Source: Bacteriovoracaceae bacterium
GTDB taxonomy: Bacteria > Bdellovibrionota > Bacteriovoracia > Bacteriovoracales > Bacteriovoracaceae
NCBI GenBank assembly: GCA_023954635.1
Contig: JAGSHI010000001.1
Span: 1 to 64,000, forward strand
Direction: 5' to 3'
DNA: 64,000 bases
The notes under the pieces are model-generated. The model searched no databases, was not told the DNA's origin, and saw nothing but the letters and a program-made list of their open reading frames with translations. Positions 27,470 to 35,240 of this stretch are shown here, piece after piece. Each line of letters opens with the position of its first letter. Within the stretch, counting starts at the first letter, position 1. The position numbers were made by a program, and so were the translations under genes.

Positions 27470-28456
27470 TTAAGACTCTAAGAATTTTTCACCTTCTTTT
27501 GTGAGGTAAAATGAATCAGATGAGTCGTCATAGCAATAAAGTGGCTTCATAATATATTTTCCCTCTTCGTTAAGCCCTTCAATCGCGGTAACTTGAGTCA
27601 ATTTTCTTTTCCCATTTTCAAGTCTCGTTTGATTAATAACAATATCTACCCCCGAGGCAATTTGTTGTCTAACCTCTTCAATTTGAAATCCATAGCTACT
27701 CATAAGTGATAAAAGTTCAATTCTTTTTAAAGCATCGAGGCAACCATTGGCCATCAATGTACCAAGAACTGAGTATCCCTCTTTCATCAACTTTACACAT
27801 TCAAAAGATTCCCCACCTTGAAGTTCATTTACGATGAAATAATCTGCTCTTAAGTGAGATGCTTTCTTGATGAGATCTAACATACTCTCTTGTTTTGCAT
27901 CCGCGGTCTCGAGACGAAGAGATCTTTTCCTTGAAAACATTAACTCAGCTGTTTTTTCGACAGTGACAATTCGCCAAGGCTTTTGGATAGCATCAATTAA
28001 AATATTAGCTACTGTCGTTTTTCCACTTCCCGCATTCCCCGCAAGAATTGTATTTTTTCCTTTTTCCATAACTTTTTTTAGAACTTCAACTCCTTTAGAA
28101 TCTATACATCCAAACTTTATGAGTTCATCAAAAGTTAAGTTTTGTTTAGGCATTTTCCTAATGACAAGCGCTGGACCATTTAAGCTGATCGGTCCGTATA
28201 CTGCTGCGACTCTAGTTCCATCCTCAAGTCTACAGTCAGCATACCCGGCTTGTTCGTCTAGTTCTCTACCTACACTTCTGAAAATATTTTTAATTATTGT
28301 AAAAATCTCATCGCTATTTTTAAATAACTCATTAGATTCAACAATTTTTCCTTCGCATTCGTAATAAACATCATCAAAAGAATCGACTATAATCTCACTA
28401 ACCTTAGGGTCTATAAATATCTCACTAATAGGTCCCATCATCTGTTCAACGTTCAT
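27470..28456 (-). CDS. CpaF/VirB11-type secretion ATPase, orphan and with altered His box
   Basis: 328 aa. The N-terminal PAS-like part (SEIFIDPKVSEIIVDS, then YADCRLEDGTRVAAVYGP) and the ATPase core match CpaF proteins of tight-adherence and type II/IV secretion systems: Walker A GNAGSGKTT at 140-148 and the Walker B-like DYFIVNELQGGE (Glu211). It is shorter than CpaF (about 450 aa), lacking the long N-terminal arm. In the His box the usual GTxHAN reads GTLMANG, so the conserved His is Met. No other pilus or secretion gene is near. The gene is preceded by a lux-box-like dyad and a plausible -10; GGAGG lies eight bases before the ATG. Role unknown: energising a pilus or secretion complex encoded elsewhere, or a regulatory offshoot. 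Confidence 0.88.
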   Translation of the reverse strand: MNVEQMMGPISEIFIDPKVSEIIVDSFDDVYYECEGKIVESNELFKNSDEIFTIIKNIFRSVGRELDEQAGYADCRLEDGTRVAAVYGPISLNGPALVIRKMPKQNLTFDELIKFGCIDSKGVEVLKKVMEKGKNTILAGNAGSGKTTVANILIDAIQKPWRIVTVEKTAELMFSRKRSLRLETADAKQESMLDLIKKASHLRADYFIVNELQGGESFECVKLMKEGYSVLGTLMANGCLDALKRIELLSLMSSYGFQIEEVRQQIASGVDIVINQTRLENGKRKLTQVTAIEGLNEEGKYIMKPLYCYDDSSDSFYLTKEGEKFLES

Positions 28457-28509
28457 AATTTCAACCTCCGTTTATTTGGTAATGAAATATTGCCATGAGT
28501 CATGATGAT

Positions 28510-28515
28510 ATTCTA
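28510..28515 (-). promoter_or_regulatory. Candidate -10 box for the CpaF-like gene
   Basis: TAGAAT on the minus strand. A start site about seven bases on would place the lux-box-like dyad at roughly -43, the position of LuxR-type class II activator sites. No good -35 is present, as expected for such promoters. Confidence 0.4.
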
Positions 28516-28536
28516 TACGCAATTGGAACAGGTATC

Positions 28537-28556
28537 ACCTGTCATTTTACACAGGT
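28537..28556. promoter_or_regulatory. Lux-box-like 20-bp dyad
   Basis: ACCTGT, eight bases, ACAGGT: the same half-sites and spacing as the classic lux box of quorum-regulated promoters. A third half-site, ACAGGT at 28528-28533, forms a second, tighter dyad with ACCTGT at 28537-28542. The site lies eleven bases after the stop of a LuxR-type gene and about 80 bases before the CpaF-like gene. A weak RNA hairpin is the alternative reading, but no T-run follows. Confidence 0.6.
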
Positions 28557-28567
28557 TACAAGTAAAA

Positions 28568-28963
28568 TTAGATAGTTAGGAGGCCTATTTTGATGGCCTT
28601 GATAACGACATCAGTCCTTGAAGTGGCCTCAATTTTGGTGAAAAGGGACTTGATATGAAACTGTACAGTTCTCTCAGAGATAGAGAGTTGATAAGCAATC
28701 TCTTTGTTGGCGAAGCCTTCGCTTAGCAAAACCAATATTTCATTTTCTCTTTTTGAGAGAGTTGATTTTGATTGTTCTTCTTTTTTCGAGAGAATATTTT
28801 CAAGCTCTTTTATGATAATTAAATTGTCTTGTCTGAGTTGTTCTAATGTAAAACTGAACTCTGGCTCTGACTTAAATTTCAAACGTTGAGCTTCTAGGTT
28901 CTCAATACTTCTTTTTTGATGCTCGAGAAGATAAATTAATTGATTCCGAGTCTCATCCTTCAT
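28568..28963 (-). CDS. Small LuxR-type helix-turn-helix regulator without sensor domain
   Basis: 131 aa. Residues 1-65 form a charged helical, probably coiled-coil region; residues 67-128 are a clear LuxR/GerE DNA-binding domain (LSKRENEILVLLSEGFANKEIA, SERTVQFHIKSLFTKI). There is no autoinducer-binding or receiver domain, so any signal must come through partner proteins or expression level. The start codon shares one base with the stop of the LD-carboxypeptidase gene (TAATG), indicating translational coupling. The lux-box-like site begins eleven bases after its stop, in front of the CpaF-like gene, which it may activate. Confidence 0.92.
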   Translation of the reverse strand: MKDETRNQLIYLLEHQKRSIENLEAQRLKFKSEPEFSFTLEQLRQDNLIIIKELENILSKKEEQSKSTLSKRENEILVLLSEGFANKEIAYQLSISERTVQFHIKSLFTKIEATSRTDVVIKAIKIGLLTI

Positions 28964-29868
28964 TAGAAGTCCAGAATGAGTGATTTCTTTTTAGGGTCGA
29001 TAGTCGCCATTGAGTTAAAAACTAATGGATTGTTAGATTTTCCGTGACCGGATTTTAGTCCTTTGAAAATAGGGACGTTTAATCTTTCTTGGAGTCTTTT
29101 AATCGCTTTAGATGTGAGATCTTTTCCATTTGGTTCGCGGGACTCAGTAAAATCTCCTAGGACAATGGCCTTTATTTTATTATTGAAAACACCAGATTGT
29201 ATAAGTTGTTCAAACATCCTATCAACTCGGTAACCTCTTTCTCCAACCTCTTCTAGAAACACAATCTTGTTATTTAAATTAGCTTGGCATTTAGTTCCAA
29301 TCGAAGTGGCAAGCATACAAAGGTTTCCTCCTACCAGTTTGCCTTTGATTAACTTAGTGTGAGAATCACCAAATGACTTTAAGGACTTGTATATACTCTG
29401 GTCTTCTTTGCCTTGAATTAGGTTTAAGTATTTTTTCTGATGAACTTTCGTGGCCCCTGCTCCAAAAGCAGATAAGTTAGATCCGTGAATTGTTTTCCAA
29501 TTCCACTCTTGATTGAGAAATAAATGAAGAGTCGTGATGTCACTAAAGCCGACAAAAAGCTTATTATTGTTTGGCTTTTTTAACTTTGTTAACTGGGGGA
29601 TAAAGCGCATTGAACCCCAACCTCCGCGTAGACACCAAATGGCCTTACTGTCTTTTGATATAAGGGCATTTTTGAGTTGTTGCCATTGAAGTTCTTCATT
29701 AGAGGCAAAGAATCCATCTCCGCTGATAATTTTTTTATCGAAACGAGGTTTAAAACCTTGCTCTTCAAGCCATGAGATAGAGTCTTTAAAAATTTTAGTT
29801 GTAGATTTACTTGCCGGAGCAATGACATCAACAATATCGCCTTTATTTAAAATAGGTAAGGTACTCAT
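28963..29868 (-). CDS. ldcA: LD-carboxypeptidase (peptidase S66, LdcA family)
   Basis: 301 aa, the family's usual size. LdcA removes the terminal D-alanine from tetrapeptide stems during peptidoglycan recycling. Visible motifs: the N-terminal VIAPAS, CLRGGWGSMR, the nucleophile Ser109 in VGFSDIT, Glu206 in FLEEVGERGYRVDR and His275 in SGHGKSN, giving a complete Ser-Glu-His triad with spacing close to known LdcA. No signal peptide, so cytoplasmic. MccF-type immunity proteins share the fold, but the RGG and SDIT blocks do not separate them. It starts in a four-base overlap with the small secreted protein gene and is coupled to the LuxR-type gene. Confidence 0.9.
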   Translation of the reverse strand: MSTLPILNKGDIVDVIAPASKSTTKIFKDSISWLEEQGFKPRFDKKIISGDGFFASNEELQWQQLKNALISKDSKAIWCLRGGWGSMRFIPQLTKLKKPNNNKLFVGFSDITTLHLFLNQEWNWKTIHGSNLSAFGAGATKVHQKKYLNLIQGKEDQSIYKSLKSFGDSHTKLIKGKLVGGNLCMLATSIGTKCQANLNNKIVFLEEVGERGYRVDRMFEQLIQSGVFNNKIKAIVLGDFTESREPNGKDLTSKAIKRLQERLNVPIFKGLKSGHGKSNNPLVFNSMATIDPKKKSLILDF

Positions 29869-30254
29869 TTAATCTCACACTCCGCAAAGTACTGCTCTCC
29901 CTTATAGGTGAGAATAGAATTACCGCTTGGCCTAGGGTGATTCCCGGCGATATTTAAAAATGTGTAGTCCGTTCTATTAGTTGGAATGAGCTCAGCTAAA
30001 TAAACTAATTGCCCATCGAGATAAGCTAATTGAAAAAAGCCCATAGAATCAATTCTAGATTTGGAGAAAATAACCCCTCCAGCTTTTTTAACTTCTAGAT
30101 TTAGAAAACCATCAAGGAAACTGGTTCCAGACTCCTCAATTTCACCATTTAGAGTGAAGGTATTCTGATCTCCCCATTCCTTACAAGATACAGAGTAATA
30201 TTCTCCCGCGAAGGCACAATTTATTAAAAAGAGACATGTTATAAATATTTTCAT
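29865..30254 (-). CDS. Small secreted protein of unknown function
   Basis: 129 aa with a signal peptide ending NCAFAG and a compact beta-rich mature part with two Cys (VSCKEWG near the start, AECEIK at the end), which may pair. No family recognised. First gene of a run with ldcA and the LuxR-type regulator, joined to ldcA by an ATGA overlap. Confidence 0.7.
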   Translation of the reverse strand: MKIFITCLFLINCAFAGEYYSVSCKEWGDQNTFTLNGEIEESGTSFLDGFLNLEVKKAGGVIFSKSRIDSMGFFQLAYLDGQLVYLAELIPTNRTDYTFLNIAGNHPRPSGNSILTYKGEQYFAECEIK

Positions 30255-30400
30255 TAAAATATTATTTCTCCTAAAAATCAGTATGTAAAATTAAGAGCTT
30301 ATCTTACTCATTGTGTTGAAATCATTACAGGCCAAGTAGTTTAAAGTGCTTGAAAATGCTAGTTTTCACTTAGAAATCAATCTTAATTTCCGGGGGAAAA

Positions 30401-31180
30401 ATGAAACTCATTTCAATGTTTATTCTTCTATTGGCCTTCTCTGCACAGGCCAAAGACTGTGACTTATCTAAAGGGATGTCTAAAAAACAAATCAAAATTT
30501 TAAAAAGGGCCAACAAAATTCATAGAATTGGACCCAATAGAACACTTCTTGGAAAAAAGGTTTATGAAATTGATATTTTAAGCACAACAGGTGATGAACA
30601 ATTTGTTGTACTTCTTGGTGAGGCCCATATCAAAGGTCCAAGATCTTCGATCATGGGAAAAAGATTAGTCAGTAACTTCAAACTGAGAATGCTTGAAGGA
30701 ATTCCTAAAGCTGAATCAGAATATATTTCAAATAATAATGATGAACTAAATGATGCTCTTGGATGGCAAAGAGTTCTTGCTAGAGTTATTACTTTTAACT
30801 TTTTTGGAAGCACTATTTCTGTTGCTCAAAAGAAAGGTCTTTCATTTCTTCCAGGTTATGATGCTGTAATGTTAAATAAAGAAGTTATTTCAAGAGATGA
30901 AACTGATACTGCTGATGATGTTTTAGCACTTCTTCCTGATTTAATAGATAAATCAACAAAAGGTTTAAATCTACCTTTAGAAGTTGGAGAATTTCTAACT
31001 CCTTCATCTAATGAGAGTTATATTCTTGAGGCTAGAAATGTGAGAATGGCTTCAAATATTATTACTTATCTCGATCATGAAGATGTAAGTGGAACTCCAA
31101 TTGTTATTTTAGGTTCTGCTCACAATGAAGGGATTGCAAAATTATTAGAGACTAATGATTTTAAAAAGTGTGAATTCTAA
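30401..31180 (+). CDS. Secreted TraB/ChaN/EreA-superfamily-like protein
   Basis: 259 aa with a signal peptide ending SAQA before KDCDLSKG. Two blocks suggest the TraB/Tiki/EreA-like fold: VVLLGEAHIKG (Glu-x-His of the GExH motif) near residue 70 and IVILGSAHNEGIAKLL near the C-terminus. Family members include proteases of the Tiki type and esterases; activity here is unknown. A GGGGG-rich ribosome-binding site precedes the ATG. Assignment is by motif only and tentative. Confidence 0.6.
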   Translation: MKLISMFILLLAFSAQAKDCDLSKGMSKKQIKILKRANKIHRIGPNRTLLGKKVYEIDILSTTGDEQFVVLLGEAHIKGPRSSIMGKRLVSNFKLRMLEGIPKAESEYISNNNDELNDALGWQRVLARVITFNFFGSTISVAQKKGLSFLPGYDAVMLNKEVISRDETDTADDVLALLPDLIDKSTKGLNLPLEVGEFLTPSSNESYILEARNVRMASNIITYLDHEDVSGTPIVILGSAHNEGIAKLLETNDFKKCEF

Positions 31181-31194
31181 TTAGATCTGTATTG

Positions 31195-31228
31195 CCTGCC
31201 GGCAAAATGATTAAATTAAGCCGGCAGG
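31195..31228. terminator. Inverted repeat between convergent genes, possible bidirectional terminator
   Basis: CCTGCCGGC and GCCGGCAGG, nine bp, with a 16-base AT-rich loop. It separates the TraB-like gene from lepB. The T-run is poor, so the role as terminator is inferred from position. Confidence 0.55.
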
Positions 31229-31231
31229 TGG

Positions 31232-31903
31232 TTATATTAAAACCTTCGCGAATCGATTGAAGTTAAACTTCGGGATGAGATTTTCGAAGGTGACGGAAAT
31301 TGATGTTCCTGTCACTTCTCCTCTTAAATTTTCTCTTGGGACAAATCCCCAAAATCTTGAATCATAAGAGTTATCCCTATTATCACCCAGGACAAAGTAT
31401 TGTTCGGGGGGAATCTTGAACCTGAGTGACTCTTGGGAGGGAGAAGGGTGGCGGACGATTTGATATTTTCGCCCGCCAAGTGATTCATTATATTTAAAAG
31501 GAATAGTTCTACTTTTTAGGGCCTCATAAAGGATGGCCTCATTGAGCGTTATAGTGGGACTGCCGTTAACTTTTAAAACTCCTTGGTTAATTTCAATAAT
31601 ATCTCCGGGGAGGCCCACTAGCCGTTTTACATATTTAGTATCAGGGTCCTTTGGAAAATCGAAGACGATTATATCTCCTCTTTTAGGTTCACCTGTTTTC
31701 TTTAAAACAAAATCTGTGAAAGGGAGTCGAAGATCATAAGCCATTTTATTGACTAAGACATGATCACCGATCTGGATTGTGGGGAGCATAGATCCAGTCG
31801 GTACCCGGTAGTGGTCGGCGAAACTCCACCGGATGCTAACAAACACAAAGAGGAATAGAAGGAAACCTTTATTTTTTCGATACAAATTAAATAACTTTTC
31901 CAT
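31232..31903 (-). CDS. lepB: Signal peptidase I
   Basis: 223 aa from the ATG at 31903, which has AAGGAG six bases upstream. It cleaves Sec and Tat signal peptides on the outer face of the inner membrane. One N-terminal membrane segment (FLLFLFVFVSIRW) is followed by box B with the catalytic Ser38 (VPTGSMLPT), box D with the catalytic Lys93 (YVKRLVGLPGD) and box E (GDNRDNSYDSR). The large number of secreted proteins in the window makes it busy, although signal peptidases are often present in several copies in related predators. Confidence 0.95.
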   Translation of the reverse strand: MEKLFNLYRKNKGFLLFLFVFVSIRWSFADHYRVPTGSMLPTIQIGDHVLVNKMAYDLRLPFTDFVLKKTGEPKRGDIIVFDFPKDPDTKYVKRLVGLPGDIIEINQGVLKVNGSPTITLNEAILYEALKSRTIPFKYNESLGGRKYQIVRHPSPSQESLRFKIPPEQYFVLGDNRDNSYDSRFWGFVPRENLRGEVTGTSISVTFENLIPKFNFNRFAKVLI

Positions 31904-32044
31904 CTTCAACTCCTTTCTACGAGATCCAATCTAGCAAGAGCTTTTGCAAAGTGTGTGGTTTAAATGTCAACTCTTTGTCAAAATGAAATTTACAAGGCAA
32001 ACAAGGGTTGTTACTCTAAATTAAATAAATTTTAAGGATTGACT

Positions 32045-32935
32045 ATGAACGTGTTAACTCAGGTATTGCTTCCACTCATTTTAGCTTTCATTATGTTTTC
32101 TATGGGACTCTCTCTAGTGATAGATGACTTTAAAAGAGTTGCTAAATATCCTAAGGCGTTTGTTGTTGGTCTCCTTCTTCAAGTGATAACACTTCCATTA
32201 CTTGGGTTCCTCGTCGCGACAGTTTGGACGAACTATTTTGGACTCAATCCAGTTTATGCTGCCGGATTAATTATTATTGCTGCCTGTCCAGGTGGAGTAA
32301 CTTCAAACTTAATGACTCACCTAGGGAAAGGGGATACAGCACTTTCAATTTCATTAACAGCAGTTATAAGCTTTTTAACAGTGATTACTCTTCCAATCAT
32401 AGTTAATTTAGGACTTTCAAACTTTATGGGTTCTGAAAGTGATGTGAAGTTAAATGTAATTAAAACAGTTGTTGGAATTTTTGTGATTACATCAGTTCCA
32501 GTCATTATAGGAATGGTGATAAAGGCTAAAAATTCTAGCTTAGCAGATAAAATTGAACCCCTTTGTCGAAAGTTAGCAACGTTCTTCTTTATTGCAATAG
32601 TTCTTGTGGCGGTAGCTAAAGACTTTAAACTTCTCATGGAATCAATTTCAACGATTGGTCCATCAGCTTTAACGTTAAATATTTTAACCATGGTTTTAGC
32701 ATATGGTGCTTCAAGACTATTAACATTATCTAAAGAACAATCTCGGGCCATTACGTTTGAGTGTGGGCTGCAAAATGGAACTCTTGCCATTTTTATTGCT
32801 GTAACTCTTCTTGGAGATGAGCGAATGATGTTGCCTGGAGTTGTCTATGGACTCCTGATGTTTGTAACCGGTGGTATCTACCTGTTTAAACTTCTTCATA
32901 AAGACAAGCGCACAATCCCTGCTCCCTCTCTTTAG
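32045..32935 (+). CDS. Bile acid:sodium symporter family (BASS) transporter
   Basis: 296 aa with about nine or ten membrane segments. The BASS signatures are present: MFSMGLSLVIDDFKRV in the first helices, CPGGVTSNLMTHLGKGD in the core and TFECGLQNGTLAIF near the end, which form the sodium-binding crossover. Bacterial members import organic anions such as pantoate or keto acids; the substrate is not predictable. The ATG at 32045 has AAGGA six bases upstream. It stands alone. Confidence 0.93.
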   Translation: MNVLTQVLLPLILAFIMFSMGLSLVIDDFKRVAKYPKAFVVGLLLQVITLPLLGFLVATVWTNYFGLNPVYAAGLIIIAACPGGVTSNLMTHLGKGDTALSISLTAVISFLTVITLPIIVNLGLSNFMGSESDVKLNVIKTVVGIFVITSVPVIIGMVIKAKNSSLADKIEPLCRKLATFFFIAIVLVAVAKDFKLLMESISTIGPSALTLNILTMVLAYGASRLLTLSKEQSRAITFECGLQNGTLAIFIAVTLLGDERMMLPGVVYGLLMFVTGGIYLFKLLHKDKRTIPAPSL

Positions 32936-33030
32936 GTCTAGGTTGGGCTATCTGACACCGAAAAAGACGCTGCGCGCGGTGCGGCCCGCAACCAAAAGTT
33001 CCAATAAGGCACTGAATTTATAGCCTAAAG

Positions 33031-33047
33031 TTGGCATCCCTTTCGCA
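33031..33047 (+). promoter_or_regulatory. Sigma-54-like -24/-12 element
   Basis: TTGGCA, six bases, TTCGCA: GG and GC are exactly ten bases apart, as required by sigma-54 (consensus TTGGCAC-N5-TTGCA). It lies about 47 bases before the ATG of the small Cys-rich secreted protein. No enhancer site was identified. Confidence 0.5.
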
Positions 33048-33093
33048 ATTATTAAGTTTAAGTGTTCTACGAAGGAGTCGTGGGAGGGACAAT

Positions 33094-33330
33094 ATGAGAC
33101 ACCTTATTCTTTTTACTTTTTTAATTTTAATGGCCAAAAATGTTACAGCTTTTGAAGTTCAAACAGAAATAGATCCATGTCTGAAGAAATCAACTGAAAG
33201 TAGGAGGTCCTGCGAAAAAACTTGTCAGGATAAATCTGCGATCTCGGTTAAGAGTACCTGTATACAATCCTGCGATGTTTACTGGTATTCGGAACTGAAA
33301 ATGTGTCATCAGAAAATTGGATTCAATTAG
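33094..33330 (+). CDS. Small secreted Cys-rich peptide
   Basis: The ATG at 33094 has GGGAGGG eight bases upstream and starts a signal peptide ending NVTA before FEVQTE. The mature peptide of about 60 residues has six Cys (DPC, RRSC, KTC, STC, QSC, KMC), enough for three disulfides, with charged residues between. The longer frame upstream overlaps the promoter and is rejected. No family recognised; small Cys-rich secreted peptides can be toxins, inhibitors or surface structural proteins. Confidence 0.75.
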   Translation: MRHLILFTFLILMAKNVTAFEVQTEIDPCLKKSTESRRSCEKTCQDKSAISVKSTCIQSCDVYWYSELKMCHQKIGFN

Positions 33331-33342
33331 AAATCAATCTTG

Positions 33343-33366
33343 TAGACGGTCTGAATAGACCGTCTA
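33343..33366. terminator. Bidirectional hairpin terminator
   Basis: TAGACGGTCT, GAAT, AGACCGTCTA, a ten-bp stem ending right at the stop codon of the convergent outer-membrane protein gene. Confidence 0.75.
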
Positions 33367-34554
33367 TTAATAAAAGTATTTATACTTAGTGAAGATTGAT
33401 TTACCGTAGAGTCCAAACTCTGACTTAGGTAAAAGTAGAAAATTACTCTTATTACCAACTCCTAGAAATATTCCAGTAGTTAATGTTGACTCGTCTGAAA
33501 GACTCCAATCCCATGAAGGAGAGAAAAGGAAAGAGTCATCATTTAAATTGTAGAAATTTGTAAGTCCAATTGAATGAAGAGGACTAGCTTGCCAAGAAAA
33601 AAGAAAGTTTACGTAATGCCTAGCAAATAAAAAAGAACCACCTTTGGAAATAGCAAAACTGGTGCCGGACGAATCATAAAGAGAAGGTTGTGTTTGACCA
33701 GCACCATTGAAATGATATTCCATGACGGAATAAAACTCATCAGTCCACTGATACTCGTAACCTGTTGTTCCTCGAAGATATGAAGAGCCTTTTTGAGGGT
33801 GAGTGGATAGAGCTTCAAGGTAAAAGTTTGCACCAAGGATTGGATAAAGTATATCTACTCCGAATCCCCATGCATCTTTATAATTGGTAAATAAAGGTTT
33901 TACCTCAGCCTTGCTGATTGGAAGAACCATTCTAAAATAAACTGCGTTATCTTCACTTCTTCCACTTTGTCCAATTACCATCCCCACATCAAATTCGGAA
34001 TTGGCCCCAAGAGACTTCCTTAAACGAATGGCATCGACTCCATTCCTTTCTTCTTTATTAATTTCGACCAAGTTAAATGGGGAGAATAAGTCAGTAGGGT
34101 TTACAAGTTTTGCGGAACCGAATGAGATTTGTTGTCGCCCAATAATTAAGTCATAAGCATTAATTGATTGTGACCAACTTAAGCGATCAAGCTGTTTCAG
34201 GCCATACCATGATTTATTCCCGGAATCGGACTTTATAAACTTTTTATTAAGGTCATCTACTCGATAAGCTGAACTTGTATTATCAAATTTCCTAGATTGT
34301 AGAGGGTCATCAATTTTTTGAAAGACTTGATTAATTTCGAGACCAAGTTCAATTGTCGTATTTGTTGAAGCATCAAACATAATATTAAAACGATTAATAT
34401 TTTCAACTGCAATGAAACCGAGTTCATGAGTATTACTTTTCAAAATAGGCGAGTTGACTTTACCCTGACCAATAGAATAACCATTAAAGTTGTATGATGC
34501 ATTGGCTGACAATGCTGTCAGTAAAATACATATTTCAAGAACGAACTTCTTCAT
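33367..34554 (-). CDS. Predicted outer-membrane beta-barrel (porin-like) protein
   Basis: 395 aa from the ATG at 34554, which begins a good signal peptide ending LSANA; an in-frame start at 34569 adds five residues. The mature chain is rich in aromatic residues and Gly in alternating strands and ends KYKYFY, an aromatic C-terminus typical of barrels. A motif like DLIIGRQQISFGSAKLVNPTD is reminiscent of DUF1302-type or alginate-export barrels, not decisive. It is the last gene of the LolA-like/FtsX/FtsX/ATPase operon and overlaps the ATPase gene by about 20 bases, so a joint role in export to the outer membrane is likely. Confidence 0.75.
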   Translation of the reverse strand: MKKFVLEICILLTALSANASYNFNGYSIGQGKVNSPILKSNTHELGFIAVENINRFNIMFDASTNTTIELGLEINQVFQKIDDPLQSRKFDNTSSAYRVDDLNKKFIKSDSGNKSWYGLKQLDRLSWSQSINAYDLIIGRQQISFGSAKLVNPTDLFSPFNLVEINKEERNGVDAIRLRKSLGANSEFDVGMVIGQSGRSEDNAVYFRMVLPISKAEVKPLFTNYKDAWGFGVDILYPILGANFYLEALSTHPQKGSSYLRGTTGYEYQWTDEFYSVMEYHFNGAGQTQPSLYDSSGTSFAISKGGSFLFARHYVNFLFSWQASPLHSIGLTNFYNLNDDSFLFSPSWDWSLSDESTLTTGIFLGVGNKSNFLLLPKSEFGLYGKSIFTKYKYFY

Positions 34555-35230
34555 TTTGAATTCTTCCATCTTCTAAAGTTACTAGTCTTTTCGCCTTATC
34601 CATAATTTTCTGGTCATGAGTTGAAAAAATGAACGTTTTGCCTAAGTCATCATTTAGGTTTTGCATCATCTCTATTAAAGCTGCACCAGTTTTGGAGTCT
34701 AGGTTTGCAGTAGGTTCATCGGCCAAGATGATGTCTGGGTCAGCTGCGATTGCTCTGGCCACAGCTACCCTTTGTTGTTGTCCACCGGAAAGTTGTGAAG
34801 GAAGTCTATTCTCTTTCCCTTCTATTCCAACAGATTTGAGAACTTCAGAAACTCGTTCCGCTCTCTCCTGTTCACTCTTTCCCTGTAAAACCATAATGTA
34901 TTCAATATTTTCTTTAACACTAAGAACCGGAATCAAATTATAAGATTGGAAAATAAATCCAATATGGTCTCTTCTAAAGTGAGAAAGCTCCTTTCCTGTC
35001 ATACTATTAATGTGTTTTCCGTTTAGTATAACTTCTCCACTTGTCGGTACATCGAGACCACTCATTATATTTAAGAGAGTCGACTTTCCTGAACCGGAAG
35101 GTCCCACAAGAGCGCTAAATTCACCTCTCTTTATTGATAAATTAATATCCGCTAGTGCATGAACTAATGTTTCTGGATCATCACCAAAAGTTCTATTTAT
35201 TCCTTCAATTTGAAATATAGTTTCACTCAT
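34535..35230 (-). CDS. ABC transporter ATP-binding protein, LolD/MacB-like
   Basis: 231 aa. Walker A GPSGSGKST, Q-loop region FIFQSYNLIPVLSV, signature LSGGQQQRVAVARA, Walker B IILADEPTANLD and switch FSTHDQ are all present. The sequence is of the LolD/MacB/FtsE class that drives FtsX-type permeases as mechanotransmission machines rather than classic importers. Its neighbours are two FtsX-type permeases upstream, a LolA-like protein and a porin-like barrel. Confidence 0.95.
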   Translation of the reverse strand: MSETIFQIEGINRTFGDDPETLVHALADINLSIKRGEFSALVGPSGSGKSTLLNIMSGLDVPTSGEVILNGKHINSMTGKELSHFRRDHIGFIFQSYNLIPVLSVKENIEYIMVLQGKSEQERAERVSEVLKSVGIEGKENRLPSQLSGGQQQRVAVARAIAADPDIILADEPTANLDSKTGAALIEMMQNLNDDLGKTFIFSTHDQKIMDKAKRLVTLEDGRIQNEEVRS

Positions 35231-35240
35231 TATAAATTCC

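Noticed and set aside
31195-31228. GC-rich inverted repeat as a repeated extragenic palindrome
   Set aside because: Only one copy was seen in the window, so a terminator between convergent genes is the simpler reading.
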